Origin: Cristatella mucedo
Taxonomy: Eukaryota; Bryozoa; Phylactolaemata; Cristatellidae
Length of the DNA stretch: 64,000 bases
Assembly (NCBI GenBank): GCA_009760855.2
Contig: WPIO01000022.1
Coordinates: 2,923,001-2,987,000, forward strand
Reading direction: 5' to 3'
This document shows positions 51,294 through 61,190 of the stretch, piece after piece; position 1 is the first letter of the stretch, and each line of letters opens with the position of its first letter. A program made the translations under genes and the position numbers. Under the pieces are notes generated by a model, which did no database searches, was not told the DNA's origin, and was given only the letters and a program-made list of their open reading frames with translations.

Positions 51294-52582
51294 TTTAGTC
51301 AGAGCGGGGACATTTTTTCAGTTATGCCATACGGTCGGTTCAAAATTGCTTGTTGCTATGCACTAATCATGGCCAGTGTCCTCCAGCTAGCTTACACAGG
51401 CCCATGCTGGCTTACTTATATCAACATTTTTTGCAGAACATGTCATGACGTTTATACAATCTATCAACGACGTCCAAAATAATTATTACCAAGTGATTCC
51501 ACTACTACTTGAAATACTACTACCAGATCAAAATACCAGATAGTACAATATAGCCTGCCTACTAAACTTTTCTCTGCCGATTAAAGTCAATTTTGACCGG
51601 TTTTGCCAGCCACGAACAACTTTTGCACGACCAACTCCACCTGATGTTAATGCAGCTCGTTGATGATTTTGCTCAAATCCCTGCGATGATCTTGCTGTTC
51701 GGAGGGATGGACATACACTAGTTGGATCTTAAATGCAGTTTTACACACACATGAGAAGCAGTCACTCTCTTCCCAGCCGCAAACACTAACAGGCCAGCAG
51801 ACACTGGCATGTTGGCTTCAAAGCAGATTGGCTGACCCTCACTCTTGCGGGTGGAAGCAACGGCGATGACCTCAGAAGGTAGAGCTTGACGAAATGTGGT
51901 ACGGTCATGCAAGAATTACTGGGAGCAGTACTGCTCTTTATTCAGAAAGTGCTCCATTGTCACGACGACCGTGATGACGATGAAGAGAGGGATGATGAAG
52001 GTGATAATGGTGTCGAAGATGGTACAGCTGATACACAAAGCTGAGCTTACAATGCAACTAATAAACTAGCAGACTTGACTGCAAGATCGTTCAATTTAGG
52101 ACATCTATACGATCAGTTTTGTCACATGGGCTATCAGGTGCAGTCCTACCAGCAGCAAATTCATTGCCTCATGAGTTGAGGAAGGAGAGGAAGAAGTAGA
52201 TAACTTGAAACAGCCTTCTACGTTCCTACCCCCTCACACGATATAGTTGTTACTCGCGATCCTTTCAGTCAATCGGGGATACCATTGTGTGTTGCACATC
52301 CGGCCAGTCATTTCCAATGCTTATTGCAGAGGTAGATCCAGAAGCAACATTCACTCTTGGTTAGCTCGCTTCGGTGAAGTATGCTTGTACTCAATGAACG
52401 CCTGGTAACTAAGTTTGTTCCACGGCTCATGTGAAACATTGGCAACTTTACTTCGGAAAAGGTAAACAATCTGACCGTAAGCTCAGCTTTAGAAAGCAAG
52501 ATCATGTCCTTACTAGAGGCGATAAATCTCAAGGGCTGCTACCAAATCTGACGAATGGAGAATGGTTGCAGCCATGTTTCAG
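51294..52582. other. Intergenic sequence
   Basis: Nothing recognised. A GAT-rich low-complexity stretch lies at 51960-52020. Confidence 0.4.
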
Positions 52583-52684
52583 TGGTTGTAGGACATTCCC
52601 CCCTAAACGTTCACATTTCCCCCGGGCATTCCCTCCAGGGTATGACGTTTCCCCCCACGTTGATGAATGTACAACTAAGAATAC

Positions 52685-52686
<2 letters not shown>

Positions 52687-52731
<45 letters not shown>
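52687..52731. repeat. (TA)n microsatellite
   Basis: A 45-base AT run inside the putative transposon. Confidence 0.95.
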
Positions 52732-52732
<1 letters not shown>

Positions 52733-53093
52733 GTGATCAAACGAAGTTCACACTCTATTAAAATAAAATCGACTCAGTATAATTAGAAGAATGGATGGAT
52801 TGGAAGGATGGTTTCTAATGGAGCGAGCGGCGGCGGTGGTTGCAGCAGCTGGGGCGAGCTATGCAGCTCGGTCCCACGGGAGTTGGGTCCTGCTCGACAC
52901 CGCGAGGCACTTGTTCGTACCCGTCAAAGCGGACGCGGGCTACGGCATGCCGCGCGTTCCTGCAAATGAGCGCTAAGCTTCAGAGGTCTACTGAGTATAA
53001 CTCGAGCTCAAGAGATCTAGTGACGCCCTAATGCGTGCGGAATACGAGCAAGGATGGATTTAGGCGGAGGAGGAGGCGCAGTCCGCCATAATG

Positions 53094-53195
53094 CCTAAAT
53101 TCTAAACCCTAAACTCTAAACCCTAAACTCCAAAACCCTAAACACCACACCCTAAACTCTAAACCCTAAAACACTAAACCCTTAAACCTAAACCA
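53094..53195. repeat. Degenerate CCCTAAA-like (telomere-type) array
   Basis: About 13 short units in which CCCTAAA, TCTAAA and related 6-9-mers alternate (for example AAACCCTAAACTCTAAACCC). It lies just inside the right terminus of the putative transposon. The motif resembles the plant-type telomere repeat and not the TTAGGG repeat usual in animals. Confidence 0.85.
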
Positions 53196-53461
53196 TATAC
53201 CGGGGGGGAGTGTTCTACCCCAAGGGGGAAATTTCCGGGGGGGGGGAACGTCCAGGGGGGAAATGTCCGTACCCGTTTCAGCTGCTCAGTGAAGTGCTGA
53301 ATGATCAAGCAGGCAAAATCCTCTCTTAGGATTTTGTAAAAAAGAAGCATCATCATTAGTATGTACAGCATGTTAAATGGTAGCTGTATATGAATCGTCC
53401 CCCAATTCTGTACCATGCTCTCACTGATGCTCAAGGAGATTGGCTGATTGGACCTCCCCAT

Positions 53462-53588
53462 TTATCTAGCAGCAGAAGTAACTTAGCAGCTGTCACTTGC
53501 TTTCAGCAGGCAATAGCATTACCAGCTGTATGACTTAAAGCCATGACCACAGTCCTGAAGTGCAAGCACCTTACCCAGCAGCTAAGGC
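53462..53588 (-). mobile_element. Diverged SINE-B copy
   Basis: The minus strand keeps CTGGGTAAGGTGCTTGCACT, TGTGGTCATGGCT and the GCTGCTAAGTTACTTCTGCT end in SINE-B order. The B box is eroded. Confidence 0.5.
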
Positions 53589-55547
53589 CAAGGAACTCAA
53601 TGACAATACTTTATATTTGAGGATTTGTATATTGGAAGAAGCATTTGAGGTGGTACATTGAATCGTGGAGAGCCTGCTGAACTAAGATAGTATCTGGGCA
53701 GGCCACCTGGCAGAACACAATGAATGGCATGCCTGATTATCCCCTACACTAGTTAGGGAAGTCTAGATAGGGATGATGCTCATTGCCTGTGTACTGATTT
53801 CCAACAGATGCAATAATTCAGGATGTTTAGTGCAGGGTCCTGTATTTATGAAGCTGTGCTGCTGTACCCATTGCATCTTGGCAAATATTAAGTTTTCTAG
53901 CATGTAACCCGCATAGGAAAAACAAGACAAACCATTTCGTGAACGATCTTTTCTGGGAGTTTATAAGCCAAAGTTCTTAACATCAGGCATGCTTGAATGG
54001 GGTTATTAAGCCAAAAAGCGATTGCCTAGGAACTGTTCCTTACTCCTCGAAATGCATTTCAATCATAGATCAAGAGCCGACTTCGATATTATATTCTAGA
54101 TGCAGATCTCAGTCTTTAAAAGGGAAGGTTAATAAAGGTTGCTAAATTTTTCAGATTTCGAATACCAGGCAGTAGTTTTGACAGCAAGGGTTGGCAGGAA
54201 CTTAGATTTAAATCACCGACCATTCGCAAACAACGATGTTATCAACGCTTAGGGCATCACTAGCAGATAACCTACAGAAACCTGGCTTCACTGCGAAGCT
54301 GGATACCAGTGTATACACACATGGCTGACCTGCCACCGAGTCGCGTGCATCCGTAACACAACTAAATGGCTTTAAATAAGCAACCTTCGATCTCTTAAAG
54401 CCATACTAACTAACATCTTTTAGCTATCTAGTACTATTAGTTAGGGGTGTCCCTAACGGCAGCTATTGCCCATCTACTTGAATGAGGCAAATAGTCTGGT
54501 GCTTAGGCTAGGAGCAATAAGAATATCTTAATAAGTTGCTGCTATATCTATGGGCTGTTTCCGAACTGCGATGCTTGCTTTGGAGTCAGGTCAAAGCAAC
54601 ACATACTCTAAATCTTCTTCATATTTTAAGGTATTTTATAGTCCACTCGCCACCTAAACTAATCCCCTCAAAAACACGCGGTGATTTAATGATAGCTTCG
54701 AAAATCGAACTGCTTTCTGACCTATAGTATTACATGCTGACACGCGAACATATATGGGGGCTGCTGTCCAAGCTAGGGCTTACAACAATTTGAGGGCCTA
54801 GGTGACATACTGACCTACTTCGGCAACGAAGTCGTCTATATTAAAGTTACAATGACGAGACGTTAAGAGACAGGTCTATGAATACGCCAACTCAAGCACT
54901 CGGGATTTCTAACTTAGCTAGATCAACGAAAGCGATATCGGGCTAAACCAGACATACAGTAAACAGTTGAGCTAACTACGTTTCTCTAAGACATCCACAT
55001 AACTAATGATGACGATGACCTTAATAAATTAAGCGATCTGAAGTGTATGATACGATCACTGGTTTATGCGGGCTCTCAATAAATCTATGCGCAGCGACTT
55101 TCGATGAGACGTATTGCTACGTAAGTCAGACGCAGCCATAGCAGCCGCGAGCCATCTTGAGCAACTGTAAGGTGCATGGGCTTAAAGATCAGAAGAATTA
55201 ATTATGTGCATTAGTAAATTTATATTTTGAAAATATGCAAATACAATTTGGAGAGTCCTGCGATGGCTCCATCTTAAGGATTTTAGAGAGCTTTACACAG
55301 CACATAACTTCCGGTTACAGGTGTTTGTGAGCACTCGGCCTTGCAGCACACTAGCTCACTACAGGCCTCCTGCATCTTCACCGGAGTCTGCGTGTTGGAG
55401 TTTGCTGCGTTTCCACGCGTTCAAAGGGCGATGTGACTTGTAACTATTGGAACCCGATGCTGAGGCGATGAAGTGTTATACACGGTTAGGCTTTAAGTAC
55501 GGAAGCCAATAGCTGTGTGCTCTAGCTACATTGCCGCGGTGCTTAGA
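53589..55547. other. Intergenic sequence upstream of ROCK
   Basis: No gene or repeat family was recognised. Composition becomes more GC-rich from about 55,330, which may mark the ROCK promoter, but no core promoter motif can be defended. Confidence 0.4.
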
Positions 55548-55646
55548 ATGGGGTCGACGGTCGATCCTCAGACGTGGAAGAAATATCTTGAGCTCGAGAA
55601 CTACCTACGGGACCCAAGATCAGTGCTGCACGTAGACTCCTTGCTG
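55548..55646 (+). CDS. ROCK: ROCK (Rho-associated kinase) homologue, first coding exon
   Basis: An ATG at 55548 opens a 33-codon exon ending at donor GTAAGC (55647), phase 0. The peptide MGSTVDPQTWKKYLELENYL then RDPRSVLHVDSLL aligns with the N-terminus of vertebrate ROCK1/2, where NLLRDPKS and CLL are conserved before the same exon junction. An upstream in-frame stop lies at 55533-55535 (TAG) and the first ATG after it is used. ROCK is a cytoplasmic serine/threonine kinase activated by RhoA that controls actomyosin contraction (family knowledge). Confidence 0.8.
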
Positions 55647-57155
55647 GTAAGCATTGAGTTATCGTACATCTTATTAGCGCTATTTTGGCCGATCTTGCAG
55701 CCCGACATTTCTTGTGAAACTGTTATGCTTTGCGAGTTTCAATTTGCGGACGTAACATATGGTTCTCTTACACGGCGTTTGATCCCGTTGGTTCGAATTT
55801 TGGTTTTGAATGAGTTTTTTGTATTGTATGGTCTCGAACGCATTTGAGAGCAATGCTAGCGAGGTGTGTCTGAAATTTGATGCTAGTCCGCGATGCCGAT
55901 TCTGAAATGGCAATGCCGAGTAGACTTTACAGAGTCCTCGTGGTTGATTTGTCTATTCTTCGTCCGTTGGACCTGACCCGAAGCTGAGAACGCGTATGTA
56001 GCTTAATGTGCTCGAGCCGAAACACCGCCAGGTCCTAGCCCAAGGTCCAAGCCTAACATATGCGCCCGATCGTAAAACCGTGCCTTATCTTGAATGTGTG
56101 CTCTTGATAATTGAGATTGTGCTACTATACTTTAATCCATTCCTGATTTGAGCTTATCCGATTCTAAAAGTGCAATGCTTATTCTGAGCGAGCGATACTG
56201 ATTCTGAGGGTGTACCCCTTCTGATGACCAATTCTAATTCAGTGTCAGCGTGATACTGATTTGATTATGCTAGCAAGCCCTCTTTTCGGCTCTATCTCCC
56301 AGGCTGAGCCTATCTGCCCTGACTCCCATATTTCACAGAACCCACGTTTCTTGGGTCAGCAGTCCTCTGTTCACCAGTTTACCCGAGTTCATTTGGGAGA
56401 GGTCATCTCCATCTCCAGTAAAATTGGCCGCCAGTGTCTGGTTTGATTTTCACCCGTGTCGAAGTTCGCAGTCCTTAGTATAAACCTGCAGATTTTCTTC
56501 AGTGTGTGCATGTGTACCGGCCTGCATGAACCGAGCTTCTGGTTTTCAAGGAAGTTGGATTATGCTGTTGATCTTTAGTCAGTATTCGATGCTTACCGAG
56601 CATCTGCTTTGTAGAGCATACCCACTGACAAGAGTGTAGCAGTATTTTATTTTCTGCCTTAATTATAAGGTTATTCTGGGTTTAATATTCTTGATTTTGA
56701 GCATACAGTAGCAATCAATTTAGCAGTACACAATGAACTAAGCTCATAAGCACTTAGTTTCTATATTTTTTGAGCCTACACTTTCAGAAAGTTCATACTG
56801 GTTGACTATTTCAGAAATGCCTTGTTTTGTATGTAGGTGGCTCAGAAATGTTTGGCACATAGGCTACTAGTTTGCCAAGGAAAGCCCTGGCAGCATTCAT
56901 TGTGCCTAGTTTCTTTCGTGGCTGGGAATCAAGTGACAGCAAACACGATCTTTGACTCCTGAAGGGTTGCTTGTTCGGTGTGGAGGGCTTTGCCCTGGTT
57001 TTTCCACGTTTTTTCCTGTTGAAAGGAAGACTGCATTGCCCGATGCAGGATGTATGCCTCATGCCACCGTGTTCTCCCTTTGCATTCTCCCATTGTTTGG
57101 CAACCGTTATGGCAAGCACACATGCAGCAAGCTGAATCGTGTGCCCTCATTCCAG

Positions 57156-57237
57156 GATGCCATCGTTGCGATCGTGGCGGATTTGGAGCATCCTGCCATT
57201 CGCCGAAGCAAAAACGTGGAAAGCTTTCTTGCTAGAT
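57156..57237 (+). CDS. ROCK: ROCK homologue, second coding exon
   Basis: Acceptor CCCTCATTCCAG ends at 57155 and donor GTAAGT starts at 57238. It opens in phase 0 after the first exon and leaves one base. DAIVAIVADLEHPAIRRSKN and VESFLAR align with vertebrate ROCK DGLDALVYDLDFPALRKNKN and IDNFLSRY, the capped helix-bundle region before the kinase domain. The leftover T would begin the conserved tyrosine codon. No kinase-domain exon (GRGAFGEV, HRDVKPDN) was found in the remaining 6.7 kb, so the next exon lies beyond the window. Confidence 0.85.
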
Positions 57238-57541
57238 GTAAGTTGTAAGCTATACATGCCATTCAGCTGTTTGGTTGGAGGTTGGTGAATTAATGCTAGC
57301 ACTGCTTGCTTCGTGCTGGCTTCCTGCCGATGCCAACCCACCGACCGGCACTTGGCCCCCTAGGTCTGCGCCTGACCCTTTGTTGGCAATGGCTTTCTTA
57401 GAGATGGCTGTTTAACGTGTCCTTCCTTTTGCCACTTCGGTGTGGCTTTCATGGGGGGAGGGGTGGTGGTGTGGAGGTGGTGGTCTGATGCAGCATTTGA
57501 TCCCTAGCTGGTCGCTGCTTCCGGTGGTTGCATTCCGACAG

Positions 57542-57727
57542 TGGCTTGCCTGTGGTGCACGACCGCTTGGAGGCTGCCCAGCAGCTGGCCGACATTGCTT
57601 CCAAAGACCTCATCAGGCTGTCGTTGCTGGGGCAGGATGATGCACTTTGTCACTTGAGCAGCTGCAGTCTGGAGCTGCCTCTCGATACTCCTCTCGGTCC
57701 CAGTCACTCTCTTGCAGCGAGGGGGGG
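57542..57727 (+). CDS. Candidate exon of an unidentified gene downstream of the ROCK exons
   Basis: Acceptor TTGCATTCCGACAG ends at 57541 and a GTGAGC donor starts at 57728 after a G run. The open frame reads LPVVHDRLEAAQQLADIASK and DLIRLSLLGQDDALCHLSSC, a likely helical peptide. Phase to the next candidate does not match cleanly, so either edge may be wrong. It is not ROCK sequence. There is a weak resemblance in order and length to the C-terminal part of HEM/NCKAP1 proteins, too weak to name. Confidence 0.4.
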
Positions 57728-57830
57728 GTGAGCTGCCCATGCAGTAGGGGGAGAGTGGGGGGAGACTGCTGATTAGCATGTATGGTCCTCGTGCCTCGCT
57801 CGGCTTTTGGTGCCCACGTGGTGGCACCAG

Positions 57831-58025
57831 TTGATGCTAAGCTATGCCTTTTTTGCCCTGTCGGCATGCGTAGGCGTTGCCCTGGCTGTCCAGTTCCGTG
57901 GGCGTATTGGCATCTGGTTTCTCGGAGGAGAGCGCGTGAACTGCTTATTGCCGCTGGTGTTTAAACTGTCCGGTGCTAGTGAAGCTTGTACGGGCTTTAA
58001 ATCAGCGAGCTGCCAAGTCGTTGGT
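57831..58025 (+). CDS. Candidate exon, same unidentified gene
   Basis: The frame reads LMLSYAFFALSACVGVALAV and QFRGRIGIWFLGGERVNCLL and ends in phase 0 at donor GTAAGT (58026). The acceptor could be CACCAG (57825-57830) or GCGTAG (57868-57873). The hydrophobic first part could be a membrane segment or a buried helix. Confidence 0.4.
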
Positions 58026-58411
58026 GTAAGTCCGCTGTTTTTTGCTTCCTGTTGCTTAAAGGTCTGACATGCATAGTAGTTGGTGCACTCTCAGACAAGT
58101 GATGTAGAGATAGTGCTCGTGAGATGGTCCCCTAGTTTTCATAGGACTTTGTATGTCCAGTTTATGGGTTTTGTTGTTTACCCAATGCCGTGTATCGTCG
58201 TTTGTGCAAGCTTTTTCATCTTTATTTTCGGCATGCTGTGCTTCTTCAGAGTGCCAGCACGTCATACTGACCACGAATGTATGGCTTCGACTCACGAATG
58301 TAGGGCTATGGCTGGCAGTGGATAGGTGTGCCTGCTCATTCGCCAGTGACTCAGTGTAAGGATCATTCGATGGGTCATTAGCCTTGCTTGGCCTGCCTTT
58401 GCTCGTTGCAG

Positions 58412-58671
58412 CATGAGTTTGACAGCCCTTTCAGGAAAGTAGAGCTAGTTTGGGCATTGGGGGTTGCACCGGCAGGGGCAGGGCTGCCACCGAAAGCCAG
58501 TATTATCAGTGCTCTGTTGGCTCGTGTTCTGAAGCCGCAGTGTACCGATGGCCGGTGTCCCGTGCTTAGTCAACAATGGTTTCGTTGTATGCCAGCTCTT
58601 ATCAATCAGTGCAATGCCAGCAGCATTTTCCCATTCCTGAGCGATCTGCTTGTAACTGAGCAGGCAAGGAG
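58412..58671 (+). CDS. Candidate exon, same unidentified gene
   Basis: Acceptor TTGCTCGTTGCAG ends at 58411 and the frame opens in phase 0, matching 58025. It reads HEFDSPFRKVELVWALGVAP, LPPKASIISALLARVLKPQ and ALINQCNASSIFPFLSDLL. The donor is either GTGACT (58672) or GTAACT (58652), which leave different phases. Confidence 0.4.
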
Positions 58672-58892
58672 GTGACTGCATGGTGACTGCAGATGACTGT
58701 ACTACCTTCCAGGGGGCCCCTAAGCTGTGTGGGCGTGCAGGCCTGGCTTGCCGACCGTGTATTGCCAGCCAGGTGAAAGGCAGAGCGAACCCTTGTTTGT
58801 GGTTGTTTCTTTCTTGCTGTCACCCAGTTTGAGGCATTATTCAGATGCTTCCGGTGGGTAGGCAGCCAGCTTGACACAACGGCTGGCTGCAG

Positions 58893-59053
58893 AGGCACGG
58901 TGTGCCTGGTGCTGCCCTTGTACTGTGCTGGTTCCAGCGGAGGAATTGCTAGCCAAGAAGGCTACTTGGCTGGCCGTATTCGCTCACATACTGAAGTGTC
59001 GTGCGAGTACCACACCGGATGTGCCTATGAAGCTACTTTCCCTGTCAGCCTAG
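58893..59053 (+). CDS. Candidate terminal exon, same unidentified gene
   Basis: After CTGGCTGCAG (ending 58892) or a later TTCCAG, the frame reads VLVPAEELLAKKATWLAVFA and HILKCRASTTPDVPMKLLSL to TAG at 59051-59053. AATAAA at about 59429-59434 could serve as the polyadenylation signal. No family assigned. Confidence 0.35.
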
Positions 59054-59256
59054 TGACATAATATTCATCTCACGGCATTGAAAATAGGCCCATGAGGCGG
59101 CATGCTATTTTCTGTGATCACGACTAAGGTGATTCGTGCACAAGTGGATGCTAACTTAAATAGGAAGTCGGCCTCCCTTTCTGCTCTTCATTACTTCCTG
59201 CGCATGCCTTGGGGAGGAGGGGCACTGACTCGTCGTCTGTGCACTCTCGTAGCGGC

Positions 59257-59766
59257 TTAAGCCGACAAATAAGCAGCTCGGGCTGCTGTTCTCAGCTCTG
59301 TAACCCCTACTCTGTAGCCGCATGAGTGCTTCAACCTGTCCCACAGATGTCGAGGGACACGTTGGAAAGATTTATTGACAGCATGGATGAGTTTGGCACG
59401 TGGAAGCACACAACAAACTACAATAAACACTGACTGATCCAGCAAAGGCCGTGAGGAACCAAGTGCATTCATAGCTTCTTTGTAGATGTCTTCAAGTCTG
59501 AAAATCTTGTGATATTTGTCGATAGTGAGCTTCAGGCTTGTTGTCCGTAACATACTCGAGTCGTTATCCATTCGCCATACACAAGCGTTCCCCATACGAG
59601 GTCTGGCACGAAGCAAACTAGTATGCTCGAAGGAGTCTATGAAGGATGCAGTGGTTGTGAGCACTGCAGGTGGTAGGTACTCTTCCGAGGCTGACAAAAG
59701 GCTCGGTTTGCTATTTCCATAGATTGCGATTTGCAGTTCCACCAGCACTGTGGCTATGGTTGTCAT
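59257..59766 (-). CDS. Long minus-strand ORF (169 codons), candidate exon of an unidentified gene
   Basis: An ATG-to-stop ORF with protein-like composition outside any repeat. Segments include SASEEYLPPAVLTTTASFID, LRTTSLKLTIDKYHKIFRLE, DIYKEAMNALGSSRPLLDQS and VFIVVCCVLPRAKLIHAVNK. No family was recognised. It would converge on, and overlap, the 3' UTR of the plus-strand candidate gene ending at 59053. It may also be a chance ORF antisense to that UTR. Confidence 0.35.
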   Translation of the reverse strand: MTTIATVLVELQIAIYGNSKPSLLSASEEYLPPAVLTTTASFIDSFEHTSLLRARPRMGNACVWRMDNDSSMLRTTSLKLTIDKYHKIFRLEDIYKEAMNALGSSRPLLDQSVFIVVCCVLPRAKLIHAVNKSFQRVPRHLWDRLKHSCGYRVGVTELRTAARAAYLSA

Positions 59767-60519
59767 CTGTCAAGTGGCCTCAGCACCGAGTAAGAGGGTC
59801 GATGAGCTCATTGCGGTGCTTTCATCCTTGCCTTGTGTTGATTAACCGGCCTCATTTGCAGACTCTCCTTCAATAAATGGCTTGCTCCGAAATCCTGCCA
59901 ACCCCAATCTCGGCTTATAGCATTGTCGGTGGCCTCCTTTTCAAGGACTTCTACCGGAGAGCCTCAAAGTGGGCGGTAGGGGTGCATTCATACCTTTGAT
60001 CTAGTGCAGCCAATTGCAGCTGACAGCCATCACTTTCTGTCATCACACGTGGCCCTGGCTACAGCTTGGCAACAGGTCATTGTTGCTACTGCCCTGAGCA
60101 TATTAGGTCAGGTCATACATTGCAGTCCGTGCTTACACCAAGCTTATGTGCCAGCTTTAGGCTTTTTGGATTCATTCTTTGTTGGCAACAATTAAAGCCA
60201 CTGATTGTCTTTGGCCTGCACAGTAAGAGCACGTGTGAGTAGCTCCACACATTCAGGAAGCGAAAACATGCCCCCACCCACAAGAATGTGCACAATAAAT
60301 CATTAGCTGCTTTGGGTTGAAAGTAAGATTAATACACCTTTTGAGTGGTTAGCATATTAATATACTCCTCTTTGAGTTCTGGTTAGCATATTGCTTCATA
60401 GAACAGAGGTAATCGAACGGCATCTCCCTGGTGTTCCCTTCAGGCTTAAGCCCTGTTTACGTGGCCTGGTCCTTAACTGTCTCTTCTATCCTACCGACTC
60501 TCCTGACCTACACCTACTG
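59767..60519. other. Unassigned sequence
   Basis: Nothing recognised beyond an AATAAA at about 59874 on the plus strand, which could be an alternative polyadenylation signal. Confidence 0.35.
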
Positions 60520-60830
<311 letters not shown>

Positions 60831-60984
60831 CCGAGTCCTCTGGCACTGCACACATACACACACACACCGCACGCACGTGCCCACACACACAACACATATT
60901 GTATACACCTATCACCACTGATAGTTGTTTTACATCTCAGCACACTGCTACTCATCTTGCTAACAGCTGGTTGGCTGTATCTTT

Positions 60985-61190
60985 ATAATAAGACATTGTT
61001 ATAGTACTCGACAAGAACTAAATATTTTTCTTGGCACTTTACATGTGCTGTCAAATGGTTAGTGATAACGTGACTGCACGGTGTCAGGATGCACAAGTAC
61101 GCAAAGGACAATTCACGCGGACCCGGCTAATGCTATGAGGAACAGGTGGATTGTTAGCTCCTTTTTCCAAATGTCGTCAAGTGCTATTTC
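60985..61190 (-). mobile_element. L2-like LINE 3' fragment
   Basis: The minus-strand tail (AAAGTGCCAAGAAAAATATT, TTCTTGTCGAGTACTATAAC) ends in TTAT near 60990. The 3' UTR block with CCGCGTGAATTGTCCTTTGC and the end of the RT region follow. Confidence 0.7.

Larger units (their letters stand above)
52583..53274. mobile_element. Putative unclassified DNA transposon (692 bp) with C/G-run terminal inverted repeats
   Basis: The left terminus contains GGACATTCCCCCCTAAACGT and further CCCCC blocks to about 52665. The right terminus, read on the minus strand, contains GGACATTTCCCCCCTGGACG and matching C-run blocks (53200-53274). GTTTCAG flanks both ends directly (52576-52582 and 53275-53281), a candidate 7-bp target duplication. 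Inside are a (TA)n tract, a GC-rich unique core (52800-53060) and a CCCTAAA-like array beside the right end. No transposase is visible. Superfamily unknown. Confidence 0.5.

Noticed and set aside
53094-53195. Plant contamination or a true chromosome end
   Set aside because: The array is degenerate and internal, and lies between matching inverted termini in ordinary surrounding sequence.
57542-59053. Naming the candidate gene as NCKAP1/HEM
   Set aside because: A few short stretches resemble the HEM C-terminal region in order, but identity is too low and exon phases are not fully resolved. A profile search would be needed.
59348-59433. A last exon reading MSRDTLERFIDSMDEF on the plus strand after CCCACAG
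   Set aside because: Splice acceptor and stop are plausible, but the preceding candidate exon already ends in a stop and has no usable donor. The AATAAA here fits a 3' UTR better.
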